From: AP-15 sp963772295
GTDB taxonomy: Bacteria > Pseudomonadota > Alphaproteobacteria > ATCC43930 > CGMCC-115725
DNA: 64,000 nt
Assembly (NCBI GenBank): GCA_963772295.1
Contig: CAVYWO010000020.1
Location: 944,884 to 1,008,883 of the forward strand
Reading direction: 5' to 3'
Made by a program: the position numbers and the translations under genes. Below the pieces are notes generated by a model, which saw only the letters and a program-made list of their open reading frames with translations, was not told the DNA's origin and did no database searches. This document shows positions 37,521 to 46,892 of this stretch, one piece after another; position 1 is the first letter of the stretch, and the number at the start of each line of letters is the position of its first letter.

Positions 37521-39431
37521 ATCATCGCATCCCGGGTTCGCCATCTCGGTTGCGCCGCCGCTTTCTGCCTCGCTGGCACTGCCCAGGCGGCCACCGGATA
37601 CGTTCGGGTCGACCAGATCGGCTATGAAGCGGGGCTGCCGATGCGCGCCTACGTGATGAGCGCAAGCCCGCTGAATGGCGAACGGTTCAGCGTCGAGAAC
37701 GCCGCCGGCCGGGTTGCCGCCGCCGGCACGGTCGGCGGCAGGCTCGGTAATTGGGCCAGCTACTCGGTCTATCCGATCGATTTCACGCTGTCGGTCATCG
37801 GCCGCTACACGATCCGCGTCGGAGCCGGCGGCGGCGCCGTCTCGCCCGCCTTCCGGGTGGCCGCACCCGCCGCGCTCTATGGTGAGCCGCTCGGAAAAAC
37901 GCTGGAGTTTTATCAGGACGAGCGGGACGGCCCCGATTACATCCCCTCGCCGCTGCGCCGCGCACCCGGGCACCTCAACGATGCGAGCGCCACGGTCTAT
38001 CGCACGCCCGCCTTCGACCGCCACGGCAGGATTATCGGCCGGCTCGCGGCGACCGGCGGCACGATCGACGCGTTGGGCGGCTGGTGGGATGCCGGCGACT
38101 ACCTGAAATTCGTCGAGACCGCGAGCTACGCGGTGGCGCTGATGGCGGTCGGCATCCGCGACTTCCCGGACCAGATGGGTGCCGGGTCGACGACCTCGGA
38201 TTTCACCGCGGAAGCACGCTTCGGGCTCGACTGGCTGCAGGGGATGTGGGACCAACCGAGCCGGACGCTCGCCTACCAGGTCGGGATCGGTAGCGATTTC
38301 ACGACTTCCGACGATCTCAGCGACCACGACATCTGGCGCCTGCCGCAGGCCGACGACACCTATGGCGGCAGCAACCCGATCTACCAGTACATCCGCCACC
38401 GGCCGGTATTCCGCGCCGGTCCAGCCGGCGCCCGACTGAGCCCCAACCTGGCGGGCCGGCTGGCTGCGGATTTCGCCCTGTGCTTCCGCATCTTCAGCGC
38501 GACCGACCCAGCCTATGCCGACCGCTGCCTGGCCTCGGCCGAGACGATCTTCGACCTGGCCGAGACCGCGCCCGCCGGCCGACTGCTCACCGTGGCGCCG
38601 TCGGACTTCTACCCCGAGATCGAATGGCGCGACGACCTCGAACTGGGCGCCGTCGAGCTCTATTTCGCGCTCGCCGCCGGCCGGCCGCCGGCGGGCCTCG
38701 CGCACGCCGACCCCGGCTATTATCTCGACCGGGCGGCCGACTGGGCGCATGCCTATATCAACGGGCCGAACGACCAAACCGACACGCTCAATCTTTACGA
38801 TGTCAGCGGCCTCGCCCATTTCGAGCTGTACCGGGCGATCACGCGCGCCGGGCGGCCGCGGCTAAGGGTCAGTCAAGCCGATCTTCTGGGCGACCTGGCC
38901 GGACAGATCGCGGCCTCGGTCGCCGCGGCGCGGGATCCGTTCGGCGCCGGGTACAACTGGTCCTACGGCGACACCACCTCGCATCTCGCCGGGTTGTCGG
39001 TGATGGCCAAGGAATATGCCTGGTTGACCGGCGACCAGCGTTACGAGACCCTCTCCCGGCGCTGGCTGGCCAATGTCTTCGGCGCCAATGCCTGGGGCAC
39101 CTCGCTGATCATCGGCGTGGGCTCCACCTTTCCCGACTGCCCGCAGCATCAGGTCGCCAATATCCTCGGCAGCCTGACCGGGGGCGCGCCCGTTCTGAAC
39201 GGCGCCGCGGTCGAGGGGCCGAACAGCGCCGCCTCGTCGGGGTTTCTGAGCGGCATGCGCCGCTGCCCGCCGGGTGGCGGCGACCGCTTCCGGGCGTTCA
39301 ATGGCAGGGGCGCCGTCTACCAGGACAATGTCCAGTCCTACACGACCACCGAGCCGGCGATCGATCTGACCGCCACCTCGATGCTGATGTATTCCTGGCG
39401 GATTGCCGGCGCCCCCAGCGGCACGCCATGA
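37521..39431 (+). CDS. secreted glycoside hydrolase family 9 (cellulase-like), start uncertain
   Basis: Signal peptide (CAAAFCLAGTAQAA), a CelD_N-like Ig domain (YVRVDQIGYEAG; YTIRVGAGGGAV), and a GH9 alpha/alpha barrel from ~residue 130. GGWWDAGDYLKF carries the paired aspartates, EARFGLDWLQGMWD follows, and TTEPAIDLTATSMLMYSW near the end holds the acid glutamate. No ATG/GTG/TTG is in frame before the signal peptide. An ATC at 37521 lies seven bases after GAAGGG, and the nearest GTG (37513) is one frame off, so either an unusual start or a small indel is present. First internal ATG: 37641. Acts on beta-1,4-glucans outside the cytoplasm. Confidence 0.82.
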   Translation: MIASRVRHLGCAAAFCLAGTAQAATGYVRVDQIGYEAGLPMRAYVMSASPLNGERFSVENAAGRVAAAGTVGGRLGNWASYSVYPIDFTLSVIGRYTIRVGAGGGAVSPAFRVAAPAALYGEPLGKTLEFYQDERDGPDYIPSPLRRAPGHLNDASATVYRTPAFDRHGRIIGRLAATGGTIDALGGWWDAGDYLKFVETASYAVALMAVGIRDFPDQMGAGSTTSDFTAEARFGLDWLQGMWDQPSRTLAYQVGIGSDFTTSDDLSDHDIWRLPQADDTYGGSNPIYQYIRHRPVFRAGPAGARLSPNLAGRLAADFALCFRIFSATDPAYADRCLASAETIFDLAETAPAGRLLTVAPSDFYPEIEWRDDLELGAVELYFALAAGRPPAGLAHADPGYYLDRAADWAHAYINGPNDQTDTLNLYDVSGLAHFELYRAITRAGRPRLRVSQADLLGDLAGQIAASVAAARDPFGAGYNWSYGDTTSHLAGLSVMAKEYAWLTGDQRYETLSRRWLANVFGANAWGTSLIIGVGSTFPDCPQHQVANILGSLTGGAPVLNGAAVEGPNSAASSGFLSGMRRCPPGGGDRFRAFNGRGAVYQDNVQSYTTTEPAIDLTATSMLMYSWRIAGAPSGTP

Positions 39432-39541
39432 TCGGGCGAAGGGCCCCCCGACGATGTCGACGACCGCCTTGCCGGCCGCACCGGAGCTCCCGCGCCTGGT
39501 CGCTGACCGGCACCGAGTCCAGCCGGCTCGCCGGCATCAAT

Positions 39542-40072
39542 TCATCCAGAGGTACCCTCGGGCGGCCGGCTGTCGGCGGCGGGCGGCGGCTCGGGGGCCG
39601 CGATCTCGCGGCTTTCGGCCTGCGGCGGGTCGCCGAAGCGCAGCCGAATCCGATATTTCTGCCAGGCCCGACGGTAGGCCACCGGGTCGGGGAGCGCGAT
39701 CGCGGCATTCGACACGGTCGCGAAGAGCTGGCTTTGCGTCTGCACTGCGGCGCCGACCGCCCCCGCATTCGGCGGATTTCCGGCGAGGGCGCCAAGTGCC
39801 AAACCGCCGTCGCCATCGGCGCCGGTCGGCAGCAGCAGGGTGGCGTCGCTCGGCGCCGGCCGCGCCGCGATCGATAGCGCCGCGGTGGTTCGACCATCGG
39901 GGGCGACGAGATCGGCGCGGCGCAACGCCAGACGGTCGATCGCATCGACCTCGATGGTGTCGGCGACCGCGCCCTTCGGGAAATAGGCGCGGACCGCGCC
40001 CGTCGGCAGTGGCGCCGGGCCGCCGCCGCAGCCGGTCAACAGCGCGAGGATCGCGGCACCGCCGCCGCGCAT
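39542..40072 (-). CDS. hypothetical lipoprotein
   Basis: 176 residues. Lipobox ILALLTGC gives a lipidated cysteine about 14 residues from the start, then a Pro/Ala-rich soluble domain (DTIEVDAIDRLALRRADLVA; AWQKYRIRLRFGDPPQAE) and a Pro-rich tail. Not recognised as a known family. Transcribed just downstream of the S41 protease, 50 bases away, so probably co-expressed with it. Confidence 0.6.
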   Translation of the reverse strand: MRGGGAAILALLTGCGGGPAPLPTGAVRAYFPKGAVADTIEVDAIDRLALRRADLVAPDGRTTAALSIAARPAPSDATLLLPTGADGDGGLALGALAGNPPNAGAVGAAVQTQSQLFATVSNAAIALPDPVAYRRAWQKYRIRLRFGDPPQAESREIAAPEPPPAADSRPPEGTSG

Positions 40073-40122
40073 GACATTCGGGATGTCATAAATTCCGCCC
40101 CGCACGGCGGGCCGCTTCCCGA

Positions 40123-41433
40123 TCAGCCGGGACGGGTCCGTTGCAGTCCTCGTTGCAGGTAGTCGAGCGCCGCCTGCAACTGGGCGTCGTCGCGGGTGCC
40201 GATGACCAAGGACTTGATCGGATGATCGAACGGTTCGGGCGCGGTCGGGCCGGTGTTCTTCAGCGCGCCGAAGAGATCGCTTTCGTAGGTGACGAGCGCG
40301 TTCGCCACCTGCTCGTTCTTCGGCAGATTGACGACGACGTCGGGAGCGATTCCGTTGCCTTGGATCGAACGCCCGGAGGGCGTGTAGTAGAGCGCCGTCG
40401 TCAGCCGCAGCGCGCCGTGCCCCTCGATCGGGATGATGGTTTGCACCGAGCCCTTGCCAAAGCTGCGGGTGCCCATCACGGTCGCCCGACGATGGTCCTG
40501 CAAGGCGCCGGCGACGATTTCGGCAGCCGAGGCCGAAGCGGCGTTGATCAGCACGACCATCGGGGCGCCGGCGACGAGGTCGCCCCGCGCCGGCGCGCGG
40601 TAAACGTGGTCGTCCTCGGGGTTGCGGCCGCGGGTCGTGACCACGGTGCCGCCATCGATCAATTCGCCGGTCACCTCGACGGCGGCGTCGAGCAGACCTC
40701 CGGGATTGTTGCGCAAATCGAGAACCAGGCCGTTCAATGGGCCATGCGCCTGGGCCTTCAGCTTGGCGATGGCGCGCGCCAGCTCGGACGGGGTTTCTTC
40801 GGAAAACGTCGTGATCCGGACGTAGCCGATCCGGCCGGGTTCGAGCGCCCATTTGACCGAGACGACGTGGATCACGGCGCGGGTGAGGACGATGTCGAAT
40901 GGCGGCCGGTCGCTGCGCGCGATGGTCAGGGCCACCCTGCTCCCGGCGGTGCCGCGCAGCCGTTTGACGATCGTCTCGACATCCATCCCGGTCGTTGGCT
41001 GGCCGTCGATCTTGACGATGCGGTCGCCCGGCTCGATCCCGGCATTGGCGGCCGGCGTTCCCTCGATCGGGGCGATGACTTCCGGCACCCTTCCCTCCAA
41101 TGTCAGCTCGATGCCGATGCCGCCGAACTGGCCGCGGGTGACGGCATTCATCTGCTGATACTGGTCCTGATCCATATAGTCGGAATGCGGGTCGAGCCGG
41201 GTCAGCATGCCTTTCAGCGCATCGGCCGTCAGCTCGTCGCCGCTGACCGGCGCCACGTAGTCGTGTTCGACCTTCTTCGCGACCGCCTGCAACAAGCCGA
41301 GGTCGACCGGGTCGTCTTGCGCCGCGGCGGCGCCGGCGCCGGCGCCGTCGCAGCCGTGCAGCATCACCGTCACGATCAGCGCCGCGGCGCCCATGGCGAG
41401 CGTGTGGAGCGAGCGCAAACGGGCGATGGTCAT
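40123..41433 (-). CDS. C-terminal processing protease (S41/CtpA), lipid-anchored
   Basis: 436 residues. Signal ends at VMLHGC (lipobox), followed by an N-terminal helical part, a PDZ domain (GQFGGIGIELTLEGR; GTPAANAGIEPGDRIVKIDG) and the S41 catalytic domain: GLVLDLRNNPGGLLDAAVEV, nucleophile serine in INAASASAAEIVAGAL, lysine in SFGKGSVQTI. ATG 41433 chosen for the signal peptide. A periplasmic tail-specific protease that trims envelope proteins or hydrolases. Confidence 0.9.
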   Translation of the reverse strand: MTIARLRSLHTLAMGAAALIVTVMLHGCDGAGAGAAAAQDDPVDLGLLQAVAKKVEHDYVAPVSGDELTADALKGMLTRLDPHSDYMDQDQYQQMNAVTRGQFGGIGIELTLEGRVPEVIAPIEGTPAANAGIEPGDRIVKIDGQPTTGMDVETIVKRLRGTAGSRVALTIARSDRPPFDIVLTRAVIHVVSVKWALEPGRIGYVRITTFSEETPSELARAIAKLKAQAHGPLNGLVLDLRNNPGGLLDAAVEVTGELIDGGTVVTTRGRNPEDDHVYRAPARGDLVAGAPMVVLINAASASAAEIVAGALQDHRRATVMGTRSFGKGSVQTIIPIEGHGALRLTTALYYTPSGRSIQGNGIAPDVVVNLPKNEQVANALVTYESDLFGALKNTGPTAPEPFDHPIKSLVIGTRDDAQLQAALDYLQRGLQRTRPG

Positions 41434-41628
41434 CGTCGTTCCAGCAAGAAAACGGGTACGGGGCAAAGCCGCCGACCGGGCGTTACAAATGTGGCCCTCG
41501 GCAGCCGGGCTTCCAGGGTGCCGGTTGCGCGGTACCGAGCCATCCGCGATCCGGCGCGGCGGCGGCCGGCCCAATCGAGCGGGTAAGGAGGCGGCAAACC
41601 CGATGCCCTCGAAGAGTACCGCCGCCTC

Positions 41629-41826
41629 AGGGCCTGACCGGAAACGATGCACACAGTCTCAATAACTTATCCGCGACCCCAGCGTCGGTGCCATGTCGCA
41701 TCACCCCCACCCCGGCCCCCATCGAGGGGGCGGGAGCGCGCTGCAAGGCCCTCCCCCTTGATGGGGGAGGGTTTGGGAGGGGGTGAAGTGACTGATTCAA
41801 TTTAATTCATTGTCGGTCGAGATCTC
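41629..41826. repeat. ~200-bp dispersed repeat, copy B
   Basis: Same element as 13177-13378, starting GACCGGAAACGA and ending GTCGG..GATCTC, with hairpin arms CCCTCCCCC at 41749-41757 and GGGGGAGGG at 41763-41771. It fills the space between hslO and the S41 protease. It ends six bases from the hslO stop, so its hairpin could act on the hslO transcript's 3' end. Confidence 0.8.
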
Positions 41827-41832
41827 CGGCGT

Positions 41833-42753
41833 TCATGCGGGAAGCAGCCGGCCGAAATCGGCCGCGTTGAAATCGTAGCGTCGGTTGCAGAATTCACAGG
41901 TCACGGTAACGACGCGTTCGCTGCGCATTTCGTCGAGCTCGTCGGGCGGGAAGGCGCGCAGGATCGTCTCGATCCGCGCGCGCGAGCAGCGGCAGCGCGC
42001 TTCGAGCGAATAGGTGTTGTAGACCCGCACCCCATGCTGATGGAACAGACGGTACAGGAGGCGGCGCGGCGGCAGCAGCGGGTCGGTCAGCTCCGCTTGC
42101 GTCGCCGAGCTCATCAGCACCATCCCCCGTCGCCATTCGTCCTCGACATCGTCGGCGATCGGCCCGTACCCGCCCTCGGGCGGGACCCGCTGCAGCATCA
42201 GCCCGCCGGCGCGCCAGGTGCGGCCTTCTCCGACCCGGCCGACCGCGAGCTTGATCCCGGCCTGCAATTGCTCCGATTGGCGGAAATAGTGGCCGGCGCA
42301 TTCGGCGAGGGTGTCGCCGGAGAGTTCGACGATGCCCTGATAGCGATCGCTGTGCTCGCCCTGGTCGACGGTGAAGGCGATATGGCCGGCGCCGAGAAGG
42401 TCGGGGACCGACGCGCCGGCCTCGGGCGGGGCCAGGGCGAGCTTTGCCGTGTCGTATTGCGCATAGCCGCGCACCGCGCCCGCGGTCGAGACATCGGCGA
42501 CCATCAGCCGAATGGCGCCGTCGCCCTTGGTCTGCAGCGTAAAGACCCCGTCATATTTGAGCGCGCCGGCCAGTACCACCGCGAGCGTGATCGCCTCGCC
42601 GAGCAGCACCGCGACCACATCGGGATAATCGTGCCGGGTCAGGATGCGGTCGAGCGCCGGGCCGAGCCGCACCAGGCGGCCGCGCAGCGCAAACGGATCG
42701 ATCTGAAAGGGCTGGACGAGATCGTCGGGCCAGCCTTCGGGCGGGGGGGTCAA
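41833..42753 (-). CDS. hslO: Hsp33 redox chaperone
   Basis: 306 residues. N-terminal Hsp33 core (VAVLLGEAITLAVVLAGALK; LLGAGHIAFTVDQGEHSDRYQG) and the C-terminal redox switch with four zinc cysteines, CRC in EARCRCSRAR and CEFC in VTCEFCNRRYDF. Oxidation releases zinc and activates holdase function. A TTG start at 42753 is the only plausible one near the family N-terminus. Lies 43 bases after argF on the same strand. Confidence 0.93.
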   Translation of the reverse strand: MTPPPEGWPDDLVQPFQIDPFALRGRLVRLGPALDRILTRHDYPDVVAVLLGEAITLAVVLAGALKYDGVFTLQTKGDGAIRLMVADVSTAGAVRGYAQYDTAKLALAPPEAGASVPDLLGAGHIAFTVDQGEHSDRYQGIVELSGDTLAECAGHYFRQSEQLQAGIKLAVGRVGEGRTWRAGGLMLQRVPPEGGYGPIADDVEDEWRRGMVLMSSATQAELTDPLLPPRRLLYRLFHQHGVRVYNTYSLEARCRCSRARIETILRAFPPDELDEMRSERVVTVTCEFCNRRYDFNAADFGRLLPA

Positions 42754-42796
42754 TCGGGCGCGCTCCGCTCGGCCGGCATCATCATATCATCGCGGA

Positions 42797-43744
42797 TCAA
42801 CCGAGGCACCAGGCGAGGATGCCCTTTTGCGCGTGCAGCCGGTTCTCGGCCTCGTCCCAAACCGCCGATTGCGGTCCGTCGACAACCCCTGCCGTGACCT
42901 CTTCGCCGCGCTTGACCGGCAGGCAGTGCATGAAGATCGCATCCGGCTTGGCCCAGGCCATCAGCGCCTCGTCGACCCGGTAGGGAGCCAGGAGATCGTG
43001 TCGGTTGACGCCCGCCTGCGCGCCCATCGAGAGCCAGGTATCGGTAACGACGCAATCGGCGCCGGCGACGGCTTGGCGCGGCTCGGTCATGAGCTCGATC
43101 TGGCCGCCCTCAACTCGGGCCCAGTCGAGAAGGTGCGGCGCCGGCCGCAGCTGCGGCGGGCAGGCGAGGCGAAGGGCAAAGCCGAACCTGACCGCAGCGT
43201 GGATCCAACTCGTGGCGACGTTGTTGCCGTCGCCGCTCCAGGCCACGACCTTGCCGGCGACCGGCCCCTTCTTTTCCTGAAGGGTCATCACATCGGCCAT
43301 CAGCTGGCAGGGGTGCGAGGCGTCGGTCAGCCCGTTGATCACCGGGACGCTCGCATGGCAGGCCAGGTCGTCGAGCTTTTGCGGGCGGTTGGTGCGAATC
43401 ATGATGGCGTCGACATAGCGCGATAAGACGCGCGCCGTGTCGGCCACGGTCTCGCCGCGACCCAATTGACTGTCGGCGGTGTTGAGAACGACCGTATCGC
43501 CGCCCAATTGGCGCATCGCCATCTCGAACGACACGCGGGTCCGCGTCGACGGCTTTTCGAAAATCATCGCCAGGGTCTTGCCGGCGAGCGGCCGGTCTTG
43601 CCGGCCGTTCTTATAGGCGAAACCCAGATCGAGGATGCCGCGCAAGAGGCCGCTGTCGAACCGGTCGAGATCGAGAAAATGGCGCGGCGCCGGAAGCGGC
43701 GTCTGCCGTCGCTCGGCGCGGGCGATGCGGGCTACGCCGACCAT
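42797..43744 (-). CDS. argF: ornithine carbamoyltransferase
   Basis: 315 residues. Carbamoyl-phosphate site FEKPSTRTRVSFEMAMRQLG, then DASHPCQLMADVMTL, AWSGDGNNVATSWIHAA, and the ornithine-site loop FMHCLPVKRGEEV. Converts ornithine to citrulline. ATG 43744 lies 13 bases inside the end of argD, so the two are translationally linked. Confidence 0.95.
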   Translation of the reverse strand: MVGVARIARAERRQTPLPAPRHFLDLDRFDSGLLRGILDLGFAYKNGRQDRPLAGKTLAMIFEKPSTRTRVSFEMAMRQLGGDTVVLNTADSQLGRGETVADTARVLSRYVDAIMIRTNRPQKLDDLACHASVPVINGLTDASHPCQLMADVMTLQEKKGPVAGKVVAWSGDGNNVATSWIHAAVRFGFALRLACPPQLRPAPHLLDWARVEGGQIELMTEPRQAVAGADCVVTDTWLSMGAQAGVNRHDLLAPYRVDEALMAWAKPDAIFMHCLPVKRGEEVTAGVVDGPQSAVWDEAENRLHAQKGILAWCLG

Positions 43745-44904
43745 GTGCTCGCGACCTTGTCGATGATGCCGACCGCTGCGCCGATCTCCGCCTCGCTGAC
43801 GATAAGCGGCGGCAGGATGCGCAGCACATTCTCGCCGGCGGTCAGGGTCAACAGCCCATTCTCGCGCAGCCGGGCGACAAAATCGGCGGCCGGGACGACG
43901 CAGCGGATGCCGAGCAGCAGGCCGGCGCCGCGCACCTCGGCGAAGAGCTTCGGATAGGTCGCGACGAGATCGGCGAGCCGGCCGCGCAACAGCCGCCCCA
44001 TGGCCTCGACCCGGGCGAAAAACCCGGGTTCGAGCATGACGTCGAGCACCGCATTGCCGGCGGCGACCGCCAGGGGGTTGCCGCCGAAGGTCGAACCGTG
44101 CGTGCCCGGGCCCATGCCGCAGGCGGCGCGCTCGGTGGCGAGGCAGGCGCCGATCGGGAAGCCGCCGCCCAAGGCCTTGGCGATCGCCATCACGTCGGGC
44201 GCCACCCCTTCCCATTCATGGGCGAAGAGCCTGCCGGTCCGTCCCATCCCGCTCTGCACCTCGTCGTAGACGAGCAGCAGGCCGAACTCGTCGACGATCT
44301 CGCGCAGGCCCTTCAGATAGCCCGCGGGCGCCGCGCGCACGCCGCCCTCGCCCTGCACCGGCTCGACCATGATCGCCGCCGTCTCGGTGCCGAGCGCGGC
44401 GCGCATCTCGTTCAAATTGCCGAAGGCGACGTGGTCGAAGCCCTCCATCGGCGGCCCGAAGCCCTTCAGATAGGCCTGGTTGCCGGCGGCGGCGAGGGTG
44501 GCGAAGGTGCGGCCGTGGAATGAGCCCTCGCAGCCGATGACCCGCCAGCGCTCGGGGTGACCGGTCTCGCTTTGGTACTTGCGCGCCACTTTGAGCGCCA
44601 ATTCGCAGGCTTCGGCGCCGGAATTTCCGAAAAACACGGTGTCGGCAAAGCTGTGGTCGACGAGGCGCTGCGCCAGCCGCTCCTGGCCCGGGATGTGGAA
44701 CATGTTCGAGACGTGCCAGAGGCGCTTGGCCTGTTCGGTGACGGCGGCGACGAGATGCGGATGGCAATGGCCGAGCCCGGTAACGCCAATGCCGCTGGTG
44801 AAATCGAGAAATTCGCGCCCGTCGACGGCAACGAGCCGGCAGCCCTCGCCATGGTCGGCGGCGACGTCCCACCGGCCATAGGTCGGCATAACGGGTGTGA
44901 TCAC
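43732..44904 (-). CDS. argD: acetylornithine aminotransferase
   Basis: 390 residues, class III PLP aminotransferase. PLP contacts FGNSGAEACELALKVARKY, Schiff-base lysine in MAIAKALGGGFPIGA, and HGSTFGGNPLAVAAG. Catalyses the fourth step of arginine synthesis; argF, which follows with an overlap, catalyses a later one. No ARG-box-like operator was recognised in 44905-45165. Confidence 0.95.
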   Translation of the reverse strand: MITPVMPTYGRWDVAADHGEGCRLVAVDGREFLDFTSGIGVTGLGHCHPHLVAAVTEQAKRLWHVSNMFHIPGQERLAQRLVDHSFADTVFFGNSGAEACELALKVARKYQSETGHPERWRVIGCEGSFHGRTFATLAAAGNQAYLKGFGPPMEGFDHVAFGNLNEMRAALGTETAAIMVEPVQGEGGVRAAPAGYLKGLREIVDEFGLLLVYDEVQSGMGRTGRLFAHEWEGVAPDVMAIAKALGGGFPIGACLATERAACGMGPGTHGSTFGGNPLAVAAGNAVLDVMLEPGFFARVEAMGRLLRGRLADLVATYPKLFAEVRGAGLLLGIRCVVPAADFVARLRENGLLTLTAGENVLRILPPLIVSEAEIGAAVGIIDKVASTWSA

Positions 44905-45165
44905 GGGATCTCTCCTGCGCGATTGTTGCGGAAACTTGAGGCCGGAGCGCGCCTATCGTCGTCGCCGACGGGCCGGCGCCGCCACCCTCCCGCAGACCCG
45001 GTGCACACCGTCCGGACCGCGCATCCTCGCTCTCCTTACCAAGCTGCGGCCGGCCGTTGCGGCTCGCCCATCGAGCAGGAAAGCCGCGGAGTATGGTGAG
45101 GCCAGGCGGCGCTGTCAATTCGCCGTCCCCGCCTTTACCGCAACCGCCGCGGGGGTGGGTCTTGC

Positions 45166-45184
45166 AGTGCCTCTGGGAGGCACT
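45166..45184 (+). promoter_or_regulatory. operator-like perfect palindrome before the MazEF-type module
   Basis: AGTGCCTC (45166-45173) and GAGGCACT (45177-45184) separated by three bases, ending 39 bases before the antitoxin ATG. No T run follows, so it is not a terminator. Antitoxins with ribbon-helix-helix folds bind such dyads to repress their own operon. Confidence 0.5.
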
Positions 45185-45223
45185 ACTTACATGTAGTTGA
45201 CCAATTGGCTACGCAATGCTGCG

Positions 45224-45466
45224 ATGGGTCTGCCTGTCTCAATTCGCCTCGACGACGACGTGCGCGACGAGCTCGAGGCGCAGGCGAAGTCGCGCGGCAT
45301 CGGTCTCGCGACCTTGCTGCGCGATCTTGCCACAGCGGCCGCGCGCGAGGCGCGGCGAACCCGCATCCGTGAGGCCAGCGCGGCGATCGGCGCCCGCGTC
45401 GCGACCTCGCCGGAAGGGCGGGCCTTCTACGAGGATTGGGGCACGTCGCACGACGATGCCGACTGA
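45224..45466 (+). CDS. antitoxin of MazEF-type module, ribbon-helix-helix
   Basis: 80 residues from ATG 45224; a TTG at 45197 would add nine. The N-terminus PVSIRLDDDVRDELEAQAKS is a ribbon-helix-helix DNA-binding unit, followed by a charged tail (GRAFYEDWGTSHDD) of the sort that wraps a toxin. Overlaps the toxin gene by 11 bases. Confidence 0.75.
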   Translation: MGLPVSIRLDDDVRDELEAQAKSRGIGLATLLRDLATAAAREARRTRIREASAAIGARVATSPEGRAFYEDWGTSHDDAD

Positions 45467-45833
45467 GAACGCGCCGCTCGTACTGCACGCGGGGCAGATC
45501 GTGGTCGCCGACTGGCGCGGTGATGCGATGTCGAAGGAACCGAACAAGTTGCGCCCAGCGGTCGTGGTGGAAGAGGACGGGCTTTTCGCGCCGGCTTATC
45601 CGAACGCCATCCTGGTGCCGCTGACCGAGGATGCCGCCTTGGCGATCCCGGACCTCTCGGTGGCGATCGTGCCGAGCGCGGAGAATGGCTGCAGCAAGCC
45701 GTGCTGGGCGGTGTCGCATCTGGTGGCGACCACTTCGAAGGCGCGCCTGCGCGCCACACCGTCGCGCATAACCCGGGAGCAGCTTGCCACGATCCGCCAC
45801 CAGATCGCCCTCGCCATCGGGTTAGACCGCTGA
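45456..45833 (+). CDS. MazF/PemK-family toxin
   Basis: 125 residues: GQIVVADWRGDAMSKEPNKL then RPAVVVEEDGLF is the PemK/MazF beta-barrel start, and NAILVPLTEDAA, CWAVSHLVATTSKARL complete the fold. The family cleaves mRNA at specific sites. Overlaps the antitoxin gene, forming a type II module between argD and the cytochrome cluster. Confidence 0.82.
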   Translation: MPTENAPLVLHAGQIVVADWRGDAMSKEPNKLRPAVVVEEDGLFAPAYPNAILVPLTEDAALAIPDLSVAIVPSAENGCSKPCWAVSHLVATTSKARLRATPSRITREQLATIRHQIALAIGLDR

Positions 45834-45894
45834 GGTCGTTTGCCGAGCAGGCGACGCAACTCGGTCGTTCAGCACCGATCGGCTTGCCGGCTGC

Positions 45895-46010
45895 GGCGCC
45901 CCCGGGTCCGCGCTCTGCGCGGCCCGAGGGTAAACTCCGCGCGGACCCGGGGGCGGCACCCCGGAATGCCCCCCCTTTAGCGGCATTTCCCGCAAGGCCG
46001 CCTCTGGAAG
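45895..46010. repeat. GC-rich palindromic intergenic repeat
   Basis: Around GGGTCCGCGC at 45903 and GCGCGGACCC at 45936 lies an inverted repeat with ~25-base spacing, continued by a CCCGGGGGCGGCACCCC run. The GCGCGGACCCGGGGG module also occurs near 25840. No gene seen in 45834-46100. Confidence 0.55.
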
Positions 46011-46100
46011 CGGAAAGGGCAAACTCTTCGTGACTATTCATGAAATTGTGTGAACGCCCCAGGGAGACATCACGGTGGGCGATTTCACGTCATCGCCGAG

Positions 46101-46892
46101 CTATGGGCGGTCGGCATAGTAGCGGCTGGCGGCGGCGATTTCGTCCGGCGTCATTCCCCGGGCGACGTTGCGCATCTGTTCGCCAATGTCGTTGTGCCGG
46201 GCACCGGAGGCGAAAGCCGCGAGTTGGGCGTGCAGATAGACGACGGGCTGTCCCGCGAGCCAAGCGGCACCGGGCTTGCCGGCAAGGTCGCCGTGACAGG
46301 CCCCGCACGGCGCGATCCCGCGCATCGGCGCGCCATTCGTGACGATGCGCGGCGGCAGGTCGGTTCTGGGGGGACGGCCGGAGGTGCGCGGCAAGGAGGC
46401 GTAGTAAGCGGCGAGATCGCGCATATTCGCGTCGGTGAGATTGGCCACCAGCGGGGCCATGACCGCGCTGGCGCGCGCGCCCGTCTTGAAATCGACGAGT
46501 TCCTTGTAGATCGCGAACGGATATTGACCGGCAAGATTGGGTATGTCGGCTCGGCTCAAACCGCGGGCGCCGTGGCACATGGTGCAGCGCAGCGCCAAGG
46601 TTGCGCCGCGCCCGATCGATTCCGCGCCGGCGGCGCCCAGCATCCGCGGGGCGATTTCGACGCGCGTCGTCGGGTAATCGGCTTTGACGATCTGCGGTCC
46701 GGAAGGCGCGCTGCGAACGAGACCCGCGGCACTGCAGATCGCGTCCCAGATCCCGTGAAACCGCTCGCCCTGCTGTTGCAACGGCAGCCAGGCAAAGCCG
46801 GCGATGGCCGCGACGATGGCGATCGCCGCGGTGATCCCGACGCTAAGGGTGAACCATGGATTGCGCAGCGAGGCGACCCTGTCGCCGCTCAT
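46101..46892 (-). CDS. dihaem cytochrome c (c4-like), membrane-anchored
   Basis: 263 residues. N-terminal anchor (LSVGITAAIAIVAAIAGFAWL), then two cytochrome c domains with CTMCH (ALRCTMCHGARGLSRADIPN) and CGACH (IAPCGACHGDLAGKPG). Each is followed by c4-type motifs (LAGQYPFAIYKELVDF; LAGQPVVYLHAQLAAF). Likely donor of electrons to the oxidase, whose subunit I gene overlaps it by four bases. Confidence 0.88.
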   Translation of the reverse strand: MSGDRVASLRNPWFTLSVGITAAIAIVAAIAGFAWLPLQQQGERFHGIWDAICSAAGLVRSAPSGPQIVKADYPTTRVEIAPRMLGAAGAESIGRGATLALRCTMCHGARGLSRADIPNLAGQYPFAIYKELVDFKTGARASAVMAPLVANLTDANMRDLAAYYASLPRTSGRPPRTDLPPRIVTNGAPMRGIAPCGACHGDLAGKPGAAWLAGQPVVYLHAQLAAFASGARHNDIGEQMRNVARGMTPDEIAAASRYYADRP

